A stretch of DNA of 64,000 nt, taken from the NCBI GenBank assembly GCA_045578845.1, contig JAZNLA010000070.1, forward strand, positions 15,024 through 79,023, written 5' to 3'. The DNA comes from UMGS172 sp045578845. GTDB lineage: Bacteria > Bacillota > Clostridia > Oscillospirales > Acutalibacteraceae. The first letter of the stretch is position 1; each line of letters opens with the position of its first letter. The notes beneath the pieces were generated by a model, which was not told the origin of the DNA, ran no database searches, and saw nothing but the letters and a program-made list of their open reading frames with translations. The translations under genes and the position numbers were made by a program. Below are positions 34,201 through 41,586 of this stretch, piece after piece.

Positions 34201-34271
34201 ATGATTTTAACCAAAAATGTGCGGTTGCACTTACCGAAGGTATTGTAGCCTACTTTGCTTCAATTCAATAG
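31236..34271 (+). CDS. Large N-acetylmuramoyl-L-alanine amidase with N-terminal barrel-like region
   Basis: A 1011-residue exported cell-wall hydrolase. A signal/anchor segment (about 12-32) is followed by a region to about 380 that looks like a diverged glycosidase-like barrel, with a DGFDTVEVTLNYGSNLLF motif similar to the neighbouring GHL10 protein. Ig-like beta-rich segments follow, then a Pro/Thr/Ser linker near 560. The C-terminus (about 830-1011) is Amidase_3: zinc and catalytic residues appear in IDVGHGGKDPG, KYTEAVLNL, LAIHRNSND and VLTENGFMSN. It would cleave the bond between MurNAc and the stem peptide. Co-transcribed with the GHL10 gene; a sporulation or spore-cortex role is possible but unproven. 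Confidence 0.88.
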   Translation: MITSTFKHNLRVVIIALLCATIVISSCAFAWYKIKNKNDTPANNSSVSSSQPNTEPTPAEKQLLDSFRSISVAPKVDFLTEDSVTVDDVKNEIDAIISNIAADGFDTVEVTLNYGSNLLFTVDGFMCDYDVFEYFASAARRNGLKLISVIDLKDLTEQSIVSSDGIAKINSVLSSKMIGNYSDMLILKNCYITAADVEYLYAISDTNLTITEFAVEQLYGAVKSFYLSAANSKPTMGIGVEINRINMPDGYIQDVKTWSKDGICDFAVLYNPYSTANDDLSFVTYYETVRSELELEYSELSCRLAYNLIGSGEKGWEQTDQILSQLQNLDTLGVNFVLQSYKVYVGDKTESRNVVKKFLAHLFTDDYIVKELSISKPEKQTFTTSENMVNLAGASDPEFALTLNGEPLERSELGLFSTDLTLKDGLNTFKIEHKGVTKEYKITYKRTIIKSVSPTKKTSLPSRSILIVSCVAISGSNVTVSLGDISAILTEEVILDDHGNPAGEYSNFNGEITLPIVYDEDAALGKITFKAVSKYGTETKKSGNIVVIKEDRPLPPSSTPTIPPSTPSTSTPDGPSVDILSIYGSANAPKGGTAWTMPSGSRYVNVGTKYISQITSDTVQTFESNDKSNYSRPTNNYLPKGTVDYCSSTSKYIDSTTSLRAQRFGKSLYEIQSGKEKINVFKGVLPDHQSIGVAGFSTGTRHSTLTLDTLWKAPFKLDFTPQSYVNSSLGENRDYTLKNGATFKYIDITFCYTTLVEGDVQIPADHPTFSKAEWIKNAGDYTLRLHLKKTGVFYGWSAEYNSQGQLVFSFLNPAKITAASNSYGYRLDGTVIVIDVGHGGKDPGALGGNSKYTEAVLNLTLAKMVKKELESLGATVVMTRDTNVYLDALERKTIVRQTKPDFMLAIHRNSNDSSLPRGFQSFYYNAYSYNAAKAVYDKTVVANLYESSKWTKLTAHKYFYTCRTSECPTVLTENGFMSNADEYSDMIKDDFNQKCAVALTEGIVAYFASIQ

Positions 34272-34275
34272 TTTT

Positions 34276-34307
34276 AAAGACCTCTTGTTTTTCACAAGAG
34301 GTCTTTG
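34276..34307 (+). terminator. Terminator after the amidase gene
   Basis: Stem AAAGACCTCTTGT/ACAAGAGGTCTTT with a 5-base loop; it lies between convergent genes and may serve both. Confidence 0.75.
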
Positions 34308-34308
34308 T

Positions 34309-35031
34309 TTAGGCAAAATTTTTCTCAAGTTCTTTTTTCAGCCTTGCGATTATCCTCTTTTCAAGCCTTGATATGTACGACTGTGAAATACCTAAAATAT
34401 CCGCCACCTGCTTTTGCGTGTGTTCTTTACATCCACCTAATCCAAACCTCATATTCATAATATTTCGTTCGCGGTCATTAAGTTTTGCTATCTGCATATT
34501 AAGTATCTTTTTCTCGTCTTCCTGTTCTACCCTGCCTCCTACTTCGTTTCCGTCACTGCCCAAAACGTCGGACAGTAAAAGTTCATTTCCGTCCCAGTCA
34601 ACTTTTAACGGCTCGTCAATGGAAATTTCGGTTTTAAGTACCGTAGTTTTTCGCATATACATCAGTATTTCGTTTTCGATGCACCGAGAAGCGTATGTGG
34701 CAAGTTTTATATTTCGGTCGGGACAAAATGTGTTTACTGCCTTTATAAGACCGATAGTGCCTATTGAAATCAAATCTTCGACACCTGCACCTACAGCGTC
34801 AAATTTGCGTGCAATGTACACAACAAGACGCAAATTATGTACTATCAGTTTTTCTCTTGCAAACGCATCACCGTCACCGCCGAGCATTGCAAGGATTTTA
34901 GCTTCTTCCTCAACCGTTAATGGTGCGGGAAGCGTTTCCGGCCCGTTTATATAATAACTTTTATTGTTAACTTTAAATTTTTTAAATATGTTTTTTAATA
35001 AAACTATTATATTTGTTGCTATAATTTTCAT
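34309..35031 (-). CDS. sigE: Sporulation sigma factor SigE (pro-sigma-E)
   Basis: Mother-cell sigma factor of early sporulation. It has an N-terminal hydrophobic/basic pro-sequence of about 25 residues, removed by SpoIIGA. Region 2 shows DLISIGTIGLIKAVNTF and KLATYASRCIENEILMYMRK; region 4 HTH shows KQVADILGISQSYISRLEKR. At 240 residues it matches SigE. It lies 12 bases after spoIIGA, giving the classic spoIIG operon. Confidence 0.95.
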   Translation of the reverse strand: MKIIATNIIVLLKNIFKKFKVNNKSYYINGPETLPAPLTVEEEAKILAMLGGDGDAFAREKLIVHNLRLVVYIARKFDAVGAGVEDLISIGTIGLIKAVNTFCPDRNIKLATYASRCIENEILMYMRKTTVLKTEISIDEPLKVDWDGNELLLSDVLGSDGNEVGGRVEQEDEKKILNMQIAKLNDRERNIMNMRFGLGGCKEHTQKQVADILGISQSYISRLEKRIIARLKKELEKNFA

Positions 35032-35043
35032 ATGATTACCTCT

Positions 35044-35898
35044 TTATTCAAAATTAATAGGTGCAGAAATACAAGAATAATCCTCACCTAAAATACAGTC
35101 GGAAATAACCGCTAAAGGTGACAAAATTGTTTTGATTTTATTATTGTGAAAAAATTCTGCTTTTTTAAGTTTTACGGCTGGCAAAAGTTTACTTCCCGAA
35201 ACTGTATCTATCGGTACAAGTCTAAAACCCATATAATTATCAGTGTTTTGCGGTGCTTTTAGAGATAGCATTTCTATTGTATCGTTAGCACCGAAAAGTT
35301 TTACTGCTAAATCGCGGTCAATTATAAGTACCTCACTGTCACCGTATGTATCTTTTATTGAATGTCCCGTATCAAACATTACAGTTGTCTTTTGTTTTTC
35401 TGAATTAGTATACAATGTAACTTCGCATCGGGTTGCGTTGTTACAACTGCGTTTTGTGATATACTTTATAACTATAGATAAAACATAATAGATTAATGAC
35501 GCGGTAATAAGCACAAGCGGTGAAATATCAAAATAAACAATACCGCCTGCTACCGTCATTCCGTTCGGCGTAAAGAGCATATAAATACCTGCCATAAGTC
35601 CCGCAAAGATAAATGATACAACAAAAAACATTGAGGTATTTATTAAATATTTTTTTAAATTACCGAAACCGAATGCGATAATAACAGTTAAAAACGAACA
35701 GGTTAGCCTGACTAATACATCAATTAAAATATTTTGCGTTGGTAAAAATATGTAAAGTGAAAACAGAGCACTAATCAGTGCCGACAGAATTTTTTTGAAT
35801 AATCTTATATTATAACCCGTTAGTTTTGAAGTGAGCGTAATTAAAATAAAGTTTACTACCGTATTTATAAATATCAAAATATCAACATAAATTACCAT
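35044..35898 (-). CDS. spoIIGA: Sigma-E processing protease SpoIIGA
   Basis: Membrane aspartic protease that activates pro-sigma-E after the forespore signal. Five hydrophobic segments span residues 1-160; the soluble C-terminal half holds the catalytic motif FDTGHSIKD. The family signature near that Asp and the position before sigE make the call secure. Length 284 is normal. A Spo0A-box-containing promoter lies upstream. Confidence 0.93.
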   Translation of the reverse strand: MVIYVDILIFINTVVNFILITLTSKLTGYNIRLFKKILSALISALFSLYIFLPTQNILIDVLVRLTCSFLTVIIAFGFGNLKKYLINTSMFFVVSFIFAGLMAGIYMLFTPNGMTVAGGIVYFDISPLVLITASLIYYVLSIVIKYITKRSCNNATRCEVTLYTNSEKQKTTVMFDTGHSIKDTYGDSEVLIIDRDLAVKLFGANDTIEMLSLKAPQNTDNYMGFRLVPIDTVSGSKLLPAVKLKKAEFFHNNKIKTILSPLAVISDCILGEDYSCISAPINFE

Positions 35899-35915
35899 AG
35901 CCTCACCTCAAATTT

Positions 35916-35949
35916 ATTATATAAAATTTATATATTTAATTTTGTCGAA
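35916..35949 (-). promoter_or_regulatory. Spo0A-type promoter of spoIIGA-sigE
   Basis: Minus-strand -10 TATAAT (35916-35921) and a -35-like TCGACA (35943-35948) separated by 21 bp. On the plus strand 35943-35949 reads TGTCGAA, a perfect 0A box overlapping the -35. The B. subtilis spoIIG promoter has the same unusual long spacing with a 0A box at the -35. Confidence 0.6.
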
Positions 35950-35999
35950 AAAGGTGCGTAAATTTATAATATTTTTGTCGGTTATTTTAAAAAAATTTA

Positions 36000-36028
36000 T
36001 TGACAAATATTTAAAAATGGTATATTAT
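36000..36028 (+). promoter_or_regulatory. feo operon promoter
   Basis: -35 TTGACA (36000-36005) and -10 TATTAT (36023-36028) with 17-bp spacing. The palindromic operator begins 5 bases downstream of the -10 and would cover the transcription start. Confidence 0.7.
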
Positions 36029-36033
36029 ACTAT

Positions 36034-36053
36034 CAGTTAGCATATGCTAACTG
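36034..36053. promoter_or_regulatory. DtxR/IdeR-like iron-repressor palindrome
   Basis: A perfect 20-bp palindrome, CAGTTAGCATATGCTAACTG, placed over the expected transcription start of feoA. Its TTAGC/GCTAA half-sites resemble DtxR/IdeR family boxes. Iron-dependent repression of feoAB is inferred. Confidence 0.65.
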
Positions 36054-36078
36054 AATTAAATTTTGGAGGATTTAAATT

Positions 36079-36300
36079 TTGAAAACCTTAAAATATACAA
36101 AAATCGGTAATACGGTAAAGGTGGTAAAAATTCACGGTGAAGGTGCTTTAAGACGCCGAATAATGGATATGGGAATTACCAAAGGTGTTGCCATTACCGT
36201 TAGAAAAGTTGCCCCTTTAGGTGACCCTATAGAGTTAACCGTAAGGGGTTATGAACTATCCCTACGTAAAGATGATGCTGATTTAATAGAGGTCGAATAA
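36079..36300 (+). CDS. feoA: Ferrous iron transport accessory protein FeoA
   Basis: A 73-residue SH3-like cytoplasmic protein that supports FeoB. It shows LRRRIMDMGITKGVAITV and the YELSLRKDDADLI end typical of FeoA. TTG start with GGAGGA 8 bases upstream. feoB follows 19 bases later. Confidence 0.92.
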   Translation: MKTLKYTKIGNTVKVVKIHGEGALRRRIMDMGITKGVAITVRKVAPLGDPIELTVRGYELSLRKDDADLIEVE

Positions 36301-36319
36301 TTAAAACAGGAGTTAAAAC

Positions 36320-38791
36320 ATGGATATTCGTATAGCCCTTGCGGGTAACCCAAACTGCGGTAAAACTACACTTTTTAATGCACTTACGGGACTAAATCAG
36401 TATGTCGGCAACTGGCCCGGTGTTACCGTTGAGAAAAAAGAAGGAAACATACAAGGCAGAGAAGGTGTTATTGTCACCGACCTGCCCGGTATATATTCCC
36501 TATCCCCTTATTCTTTAGAGGAAGTAGTTGCACGTAATTATTTAGTCGGTGAGCGTCCTGATGCTATACTTAATATAGTTGACGGTACTAATTTAGAACG
36601 CAACCTTTACCTTACAAACCAACTGTCGGAACTCGGTATTCCCGTTGTTATTGCTATAAATATGATGGATATTGTTAAAAAACGCGGTGATATTATAAAT
36701 ACCGCAGAATTGTCTAAAAAACTTGGTTGTAAAGTGTTTGAAATTTCGGCTTTAAAAGAAGACGGCATATTAGAGGCTGCCGATGCCGCTATTGATGCTG
36801 CAAAACACGGTAAAATTATTCCCCACCACAATTTTAGCGGTGAAGTCGAACACGCTATTGCCCATATTGAAGAGGCTGCCATACATGATATGCCAGAAGA
36901 ACAACAACGTTGGTATGCAATAAAAATATTTGAACGCGATGAAAAGGTATTAAACCAACTTAATATTCCCGGATCTACTTTGGCACATATTGAGGCTGAT
37001 ATTAAGGCAGTTGAAAAGAAGTTTGATGATGATGCCGAAGGAATTATTACTAACGAGCGTTATTTATATATTGATTCTATAATTAAAACCTGTTACCGCA
37101 GAAAAAATGCAGGTGCATTAACAACGTCGGATAAGATTGACAAAATAGTCACTAACCGTTGGTTAGGATTGCCAGTCTTTGCATTTATAATGTTTATGGT
37201 TTATTATATTTCTATGGTAACAGTAGGCACTACTGCAACCGATTGGGCAAATAACGGCCTTTTCGGTAACGGTTGGCATTTATTTGGCTACGGTGCTTCT
37301 GCTTATAGCAGTGCAAATGACGAATATATAGACGCATTAAATATCGTTGATGCTTTTTTAAGATTAGACAACGAAGGAGCAAAAACGCTTTTGTCAGCGT
37401 TTGATAATATTGAAAATGCTGACCGTGAGAAACTTTATGAAGATTTGAAAAATTATTCCGAACAATTTCATATAACCGATACCGCTGTTTTGGAAATTAT
37501 AAACGATGAAGACGGCTCGGCTGAAACTGTTACATATACGGCGGCTCAACTCACAGTTGCCAACGAAACACTTAAAAAATACGGGTTTTCAGAGCCTAAT
37601 CCCGCTTCTTACGGCATTTGGGTTATGGGTGTACCCGTACTTATAGAAAAAGGTCTTGATGCGGCTAATTCACCTACTTGGTTAAACGGTCTTATTTTAG
37701 ACGGAATTGTTGCAGGTGTCGGCGGTGTTTTAGGTTTTGTTCCGCAAATGTTAGTATTGTTTTTAATGCTTGCATTTTTGGAATCGTGCGGTTATATGGC
37801 ACGTATCGCCTTTGTTCTTGACAGAGTTTTCCGTAAATTCGGTCTGTCGGGTAAATCGTTTATTCCCATACTTGTCGGTACGGGTTGCGGTGTGCCCGGT
37901 ATTATGGCCTCACGTACTATTGAAAATATACGCGACCGCAGAATGACTATTATTACTACAACATTTATCCCTTGCGGTGCTAAAGTTCCTTTTATCAGTA
38001 TGATTGCAGGTGCTGTTTTCGGCGGTTCACCGCTTGTAGCAACATCGGCGTATTTCATCGGTATGGCGGCCATTATAGTGTCGGGTTTAATGTTGAAAAA
38101 CACAAGACTTTTCAGTGGCGACCCTGCACCTTTTGTTATGGAACTTCCCTCATACCATATGCCTACTTTAAAAAACGTTCTGCGTTCTGCGTGGGAACGC
38201 GGTTGGTCGTTTATTAAAAAGGCTGGAACTGTCATCTTACTTTCTACTATGGTAGTTTGGTTTGCAACCTATTTTGGTTTTGTAGACGGCAAGTTCAGAA
38301 TGTTGACAGATACTGAAGTCAGCCATTCAATCCTTGCCTATTTGGGCGGTGCTGTCGATTGGATATTTAAACCTATAGGGTTCGGTACATGGCAAGCGGC
38401 GGTCGCTTCGCTTACAGGACTTATTGCCAAAGAAAATATTGTCGGCAGTATGAGTGTTTTATATTCCGGCGGTACGGGCAGTTTTTATGAAAACTTTGCC
38501 GCTGCCTATTCGGGACTCAGCGCATATTCATTCCTTGTGTTTAATTTACTTTGTGCACCCTGCTTTGCCGCTATCGGTGCTATTAGCCGCGAAATGAATA
38601 GTGCCAAATGGACTGCATTTGCTCTTATTTATCAGTGCGGTTTTGCATATGCTATTTCTTTGTTTATATATCAGTTCGGCTTGGCTACAACAGGTACGGT
38701 TGATATATTTGGATTTATATTTGCCGTAATAGTCCTTATTTTTATGTTGTTCATGTTAATGAAACGTAAGAGAAAAGTTATTAAAGAATAG
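36320..38791 (+). CDS. feoB: Ferrous iron transporter FeoB
   Basis: An 823-residue Fe2+ importer. The N-terminal G domain shows G1 GNPNCGKTT, G2 in NWPGVTVEKK, G3 DLPGIYSL and G4 NMMD; a helical GDI-like region follows to about 265. The membrane part has the two Gate motifs (GTGCGVPGIMASR and the LCAPCFAAIGAISRE region), with paired cysteines. An additional hydrophilic insert of roughly 140 residues (about 310-450) sits in the extracytoplasmic loop after the first membrane segment, with many Asp/Glu. Co-transcribed with feoA and a Cys-rich microprotein. Confidence 0.96.
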   Translation: MDIRIALAGNPNCGKTTLFNALTGLNQYVGNWPGVTVEKKEGNIQGREGVIVTDLPGIYSLSPYSLEEVVARNYLVGERPDAILNIVDGTNLERNLYLTNQLSELGIPVVIAINMMDIVKKRGDIINTAELSKKLGCKVFEISALKEDGILEAADAAIDAAKHGKIIPHHNFSGEVEHAIAHIEEAAIHDMPEEQQRWYAIKIFERDEKVLNQLNIPGSTLAHIEADIKAVEKKFDDDAEGIITNERYLYIDSIIKTCYRRKNAGALTTSDKIDKIVTNRWLGLPVFAFIMFMVYYISMVTVGTTATDWANNGLFGNGWHLFGYGASAYSSANDEYIDALNIVDAFLRLDNEGAKTLLSAFDNIENADREKLYEDLKNYSEQFHITDTAVLEIINDEDGSAETVTYTAAQLTVANETLKKYGFSEPNPASYGIWVMGVPVLIEKGLDAANSPTWLNGLILDGIVAGVGGVLGFVPQMLVLFLMLAFLESCGYMARIAFVLDRVFRKFGLSGKSFIPILVGTGCGVPGIMASRTIENIRDRRMTIITTTFIPCGAKVPFISMIAGAVFGGSPLVATSAYFIGMAAIIVSGLMLKNTRLFSGDPAPFVMELPSYHMPTLKNVLRSAWERGWSFIKKAGTVILLSTMVVWFATYFGFVDGKFRMLTDTEVSHSILAYLGGAVDWIFKPIGFGTWQAAVASLTGLIAKENIVGSMSVLYSGGTGSFYENFAAAYSGLSAYSFLVFNLLCAPCFAAIGAISREMNSAKWTAFALIYQCGFAYAISLFIYQFGLATTGTVDIFGFIFAVIVLIFMLFMLMKRKRKVIKE

Positions 38792-38802
38792 AAAGGAATA
38801 TT

Positions 38803-38970
38803 ATGTTGGAATTTTTATTTAACAACCTCGCTACTATCATAATCTGTTTAGGTTTGGCGGGAATTGTTACTGCTATTATAATTAAACTTATAAAGGACAG
38901 GAAAAACGGCAAATCGTCATACTGTTGCAACTGTGGCAGTTGTCCTATGAACAAAGAATGTCATAAATAA
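38803..38970 (+). CDS. FeoB-associated Cys-rich membrane microprotein
   Basis: A 55-residue protein: one membrane helix (about 8-29), a basic stretch KLIKDRKNGK, and a cytoplasmic CCNCGSCPMNKEC tail with five cysteines. This is the architecture of the FeoB-associated Cys-rich proteins found after feoB in many Firmicutes. GAAAGGAATATT precedes the ATG, 11 bases after feoB. A metallochaperone or redox role for the cysteines is only a suggestion. Confidence 0.85.
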   Translation: MLEFLFNNLATIIICLGLAGIVTAIIIKLIKDRKNGKSSYCCNCGSCPMNKECHK

Positions 38971-38971
38971 T

Positions 38972-39004
38972 AAAAACGCAGGATTAAAACCTGCGTTTTT
39001 TATT
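38972..39004. terminator. Bidirectional terminator between the feo operon and sipL
   Basis: AAAAACGCAGG/CCTGCGTTTTT hairpin with a 7-base loop and T-runs for both strands. Confidence 0.85.
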
Positions 39005-40531
39005 TTAAATCACATTTGGTATCAGTAACATTTGATTGCAAACGGTATCATAACCGTCTAAACAGTTTGCACTCATAATTTTTTCGGGAGAAGTGCAGTA
39101 TTTTTCGGCGATTTCCCAGACCGTTTCACCTTCGGCAAAATAAAGAGTTATAGCGGTGTCGCTGTCTTTTTTTAGTATATTATCTTGGTCAACTTTAATG
39201 TCACCGATAAATACTACATTACTTGATGTAAAGATATTCATTTTTATATTAAGTTCCACTGCTACATCAATACCGCCATTACTGTCAAGCGTATAATTTA
39301 CGGCTACAATTTTTACATTGGGATTACATCTGATTTTTTCTGTTTCACCCACAGTATATCTATATTCGAAGTCAATAGGCCGTTCATAAAATACAGGTGT
39401 GCAATCACTGTCTATGCCTAAAATATAAATAATTACGGTTCCTTTTACTAATACATCACCGCCGTCACTTGATACATAGTCAACATTGCATTTACTCCAT
39501 AAATCGCATATTTCATTCATTTCACCCGACAAAATATCAATATATTTTTGACATACGTAATTTTCGTTTACCGTATCTTTTAGTTTTTCGCAAGGAAGAG
39601 TAACTTTTGATATTTTTGTATCATAGTTTCCCGAAAAGGCATCTGTAACTATTTTTTCTTTACATAAAATATGAGGGAAAATTTCAAGTGCTAGTTTTGA
39701 CTCAAAAGTAACAACCCTTACTTCACCGTCGATTGATGTTTTAGGATGAAGTTCGAAACTTAAAATCTTAATACAACTTTCAAAAGAAATATCATCTGAA
39801 ATTTCATTACAGTCGATAATTTGAGAAAATCCGCGTGTTTCTTTAATTAAAATCGGTTTGTTGCTTGCTTCACCGCAATATAGTATTTCTAAATATATAT
39901 CACCTTTTACAACAATTTTATCGCTGACTGATTTACATTCGGTAATTTCGGCGGTAGCACAATGTCTTATAATTTTAGCAATCGACGGATTATTTTGAGA
40001 TATTTTTATTTCGTCATCAATAAAAATATTTTTCTCTATCGGCTCGCATGGTTCGTTGTAATCTAAATAAACACATCTTGTATAAATTCCCGCTTCGTCA
40101 ATGTTTGATAAAACTTGTGTTGGTTTAATTTTTGTTACCGATACAAGTAAGGCACATGAGCCATGTACCTCTAATTTTCTCGGAGCAGTTGCTTTTGAAT
40201 TGATAAGATTAGCACGCGGTGTTATTTTAACAAAGGAATTATTGTCGAGTCCGTCAATTTCAACCGTTTTTGTAAAAGGACAAGTATGTAAATATGAATT
40301 GATACCGCCTGTACTGTCAGCGTATATAAGAGTTATTACTGCTAAACCGCCTATTTCAAGTAGGCCGTCAACTGCATTTTTATTTACAACATTAAACTCT
40401 GTCAAACATTTAAGTATTTTTGATACTTCAGGATAATAATCAGGCAAAGAAAAATCTGTATCAATGCTTTGTTCAAAAGACATATCGGGCAATTTTAAAT
40501 TATGGGTATAAGTAATTTCTGTTCTGCTCAT
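39005..40531 (-). CDS. sipL: SPOCS/DUF3794 and LysM protein, SipL-like spore coat morphogenetic factor
   Basis: A 508-residue protein with repeated DUF3794 (SPOCS) units: pairs such as ICKCLTEFNVV/VKGDIYLEILYCG and VLVKGTVIIYILG mark successive beta-rich modules. A C-terminal LysM domain, ETVWEIAEKYCTSPEKIMSAN near residue 465, ends with MLLIPNVI. In C. difficile the similar SipL binds SpoIVA to build the spore coat. Placement next to spoVM supports a sporulation role. The N-terminus reads MSRTEITYTHN, as is usual for this group. Confidence 0.85.
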   Translation of the reverse strand: MSRTEITYTHNLKLPDMSFEQSIDTDFSLPDYYPEVSKILKCLTEFNVVNKNAVDGLLEIGGLAVITLIYADSTGGINSYLHTCPFTKTVEIDGLDNNSFVKITPRANLINSKATAPRKLEVHGSCALLVSVTKIKPTQVLSNIDEAGIYTRCVYLDYNEPCEPIEKNIFIDDEIKISQNNPSIAKIIRHCATAEITECKSVSDKIVVKGDIYLEILYCGEASNKPILIKETRGFSQIIDCNEISDDISFESCIKILSFELHPKTSIDGEVRVVTFESKLALEIFPHILCKEKIVTDAFSGNYDTKISKVTLPCEKLKDTVNENYVCQKYIDILSGEMNEICDLWSKCNVDYVSSDGGDVLVKGTVIIYILGIDSDCTPVFYERPIDFEYRYTVGETEKIRCNPNVKIVAVNYTLDSNGGIDVAVELNIKMNIFTSSNVVFIGDIKVDQDNILKKDSDTAITLYFAEGETVWEIAEKYCTSPEKIMSANCLDGYDTVCNQMLLIPNVI

Positions 40532-40591
40532 TTTCTTTTCACTCCAAATAGTTTTTATCTATATATATTACGAATATCAAAAATTAAGAAC

Positions 40592-40622
40592 AAAAGACGG
40601 GTAAAATACCCGTCTTTTTTTA
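40592..40622 (-). terminator. Terminator between spoVM and sipL
   Basis: GACGGGT/ACCCGTC hairpin with flanking A/T tracts (40592-40622), downstream of spoVM on the minus strand. The stronger T-run is on the plus strand. Confidence 0.6.
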
Positions 40623-40624
40623 AT

Positions 40625-40711
40625 TTATGTATTCTCTTCTTTCTTTATTTTAAAGAACGCTCTTAAAATTCCGCTTAAAAATTTAGGACTCTTTACTACA
40701 ACGATTTTCAT
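40625..40711 (-). CDS. spoVM: Stage V sporulation microprotein SpoVM
   Basis: A 28-residue amphipathic peptide, far below usual gene-finding limits: MKIVVVKSPKFLSG at the start, then an ILRAFFKIKK helix. It aligns with B. subtilis SpoVM, including the KxPKFLxGIxRA pattern with the proline that makes it sense the convex forespore membrane and anchor SpoIVA there. Context agrees: thiN lies upstream and the SipL gene downstream, as in the B. subtilis thiN-spoVM order. AAAGGTTG precedes the ATG. Confidence 0.9.
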   Translation of the reverse strand: MKIVVVKSPKFLSGILRAFFKIKKEENT

Positions 40712-40723
40712 AAAATCAACCTT

Positions 40724-40882
40724 TCACCAAAATCTGCAACACATAAGACCCAGAAAAATAATGGCGAGAGTAAGTAATGTTACTATAAACCCAGAGGGAC
40801 AAAAGTAAGAAACAATCATACCTACTCCAAAAGCAACGGCTAATGCTCCTTTTCCGCCGCCACTGCCTCTTTTACAACGCAT
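40724..40882 (-). CDS. 52-residue hydrophobic Cys-containing microprotein
   Basis: Unrecognised small protein located 12 bases upstream of spoVM. It starts MRCKRGSGGGKG (basic, Gly-rich), followed by two hydrophobic stretches (about 13-27 and 31-48) around a CPSG turn, and ends LMCCRFW. AAAGGCGGTG lies upstream of the ATG. Similar short Cys-rich hydrophobic frames occur in sporulating Clostridia, as far as I recall, but no function is known. Proximity to spoVM and sipL suggests a forespore or mother-cell role. Confidence 0.6.
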   Translation of the reverse strand: MRCKRGSGGGKGALAVAFGVGMIVSYFCPSGFIVTLLTLAIIFLGLMCCRFW

Positions 40883-40888
40883 TAAAAA

Positions 40889-40941
40889 AACACCGCCTTT
40901 ATCTTTCTAAGACATTATACGCGAAAGATAAAAAACGGTGA
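40889..40941. repeat. Large inverted repeat after thiN
   Basis: CACCGCCTTTATCTTTC (40890-40906) is matched inverted by GAAAGATAAAAAACGGTG near 40923-40940. It lies between thiN and the 52-residue gene. It may act as a terminator for the long upstream operon or regulate the short downstream genes. Confidence 0.45.
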
Positions 40942-40944
40942 ATA

Positions 40945-41586
40945 TTAAATATTTTTATCGACTGTCATTATGAGTAAAGCACCTTTTTCTACAGATACGG
41001 TAATCTCGCCATTAGTGGTAACATTACTTACACCAATCGGGAACCCGTTAGATAATGTAGCGTTTTCAAGCGGATATTCGGCATTTCCTTTAATATTTAC
41101 GCCAAAAGAACGGTCATACATAGAAAATATTGAAAGATAACGGTCATTAAGCAAACTAAATGTCATAGAGCAGTTTAGTAAGAGATAGACTTCAAAACCG
41201 TTACAAAAAGCAGAAACTTTGGCACCTGTCTTATTTTCTGCAATCCACAAAAGGGTTTGATACATTGCGAAACACTGGTCCGGTCTTGAACCATATCCGC
41301 CTAAGACTAAATAATCATTAAATCCTTTATTGACGCCGCAACGTGCGGCATATAAAAGGTCGGTATCATCTTTATGAACAGGCAATTTATGAATTTTAAT
41401 GCCTTTCGGCAATAAACCGGTAAATGAGTCAAAATCACCGACGATTAAATCGGGAATAATATTAAAGTGTTTACAAATACCGTAGCCGCTGTCAGCAGCG
41501 ATAACAAAATCTTTGTCTCGGTTTAAAAGCAACGTGTGTTTATCTGAAAAATCACCGCCGGCAATAATAACACAACGTGTTTTCAT
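40945..41586 (-). CDS. thiN: Thiamine diphosphokinase
   Basis: Makes thiamine diphosphate from thiamine and ATP. It shows AADSGYGICKHFNIIPDLIVG, the DFDS motif, HKDDTDLLYAAR and GGYGSRPDQ, the core of thiamine pyrophosphokinases, with the beta-rich C-terminal domain after about 140. Its start overlaps the rsgA stop as ATGA. In B. subtilis rpe separates these two genes; it is absent here. Confidence 0.93.
   Translation of the reverse strand: MKTRCVIIAGGDFSDKHTLLLNRDKDFVIAADSGYGICKHFNIIPDLIVGDFDSFTGLLPKGIKIHKLPVHKDDTDLLYAARCGVNKGFNDYLVLGGYGSRPDQCFAMYQTLLWIAENKTGAKVSAFCNGFEVYLLLNCSMTFSLLNDRYLSIFSMYDRSFGVNIKGNAEYPLENATLSNGFPIGVSNVTTNGEITVSVEKGALLIMTVDKNI

Noticed and set aside
34373..34954. A 193-codon plus-strand frame within sigE
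   Set aside because: Antisense shadow of a highly conserved sigma factor, with no ribosome-binding site.
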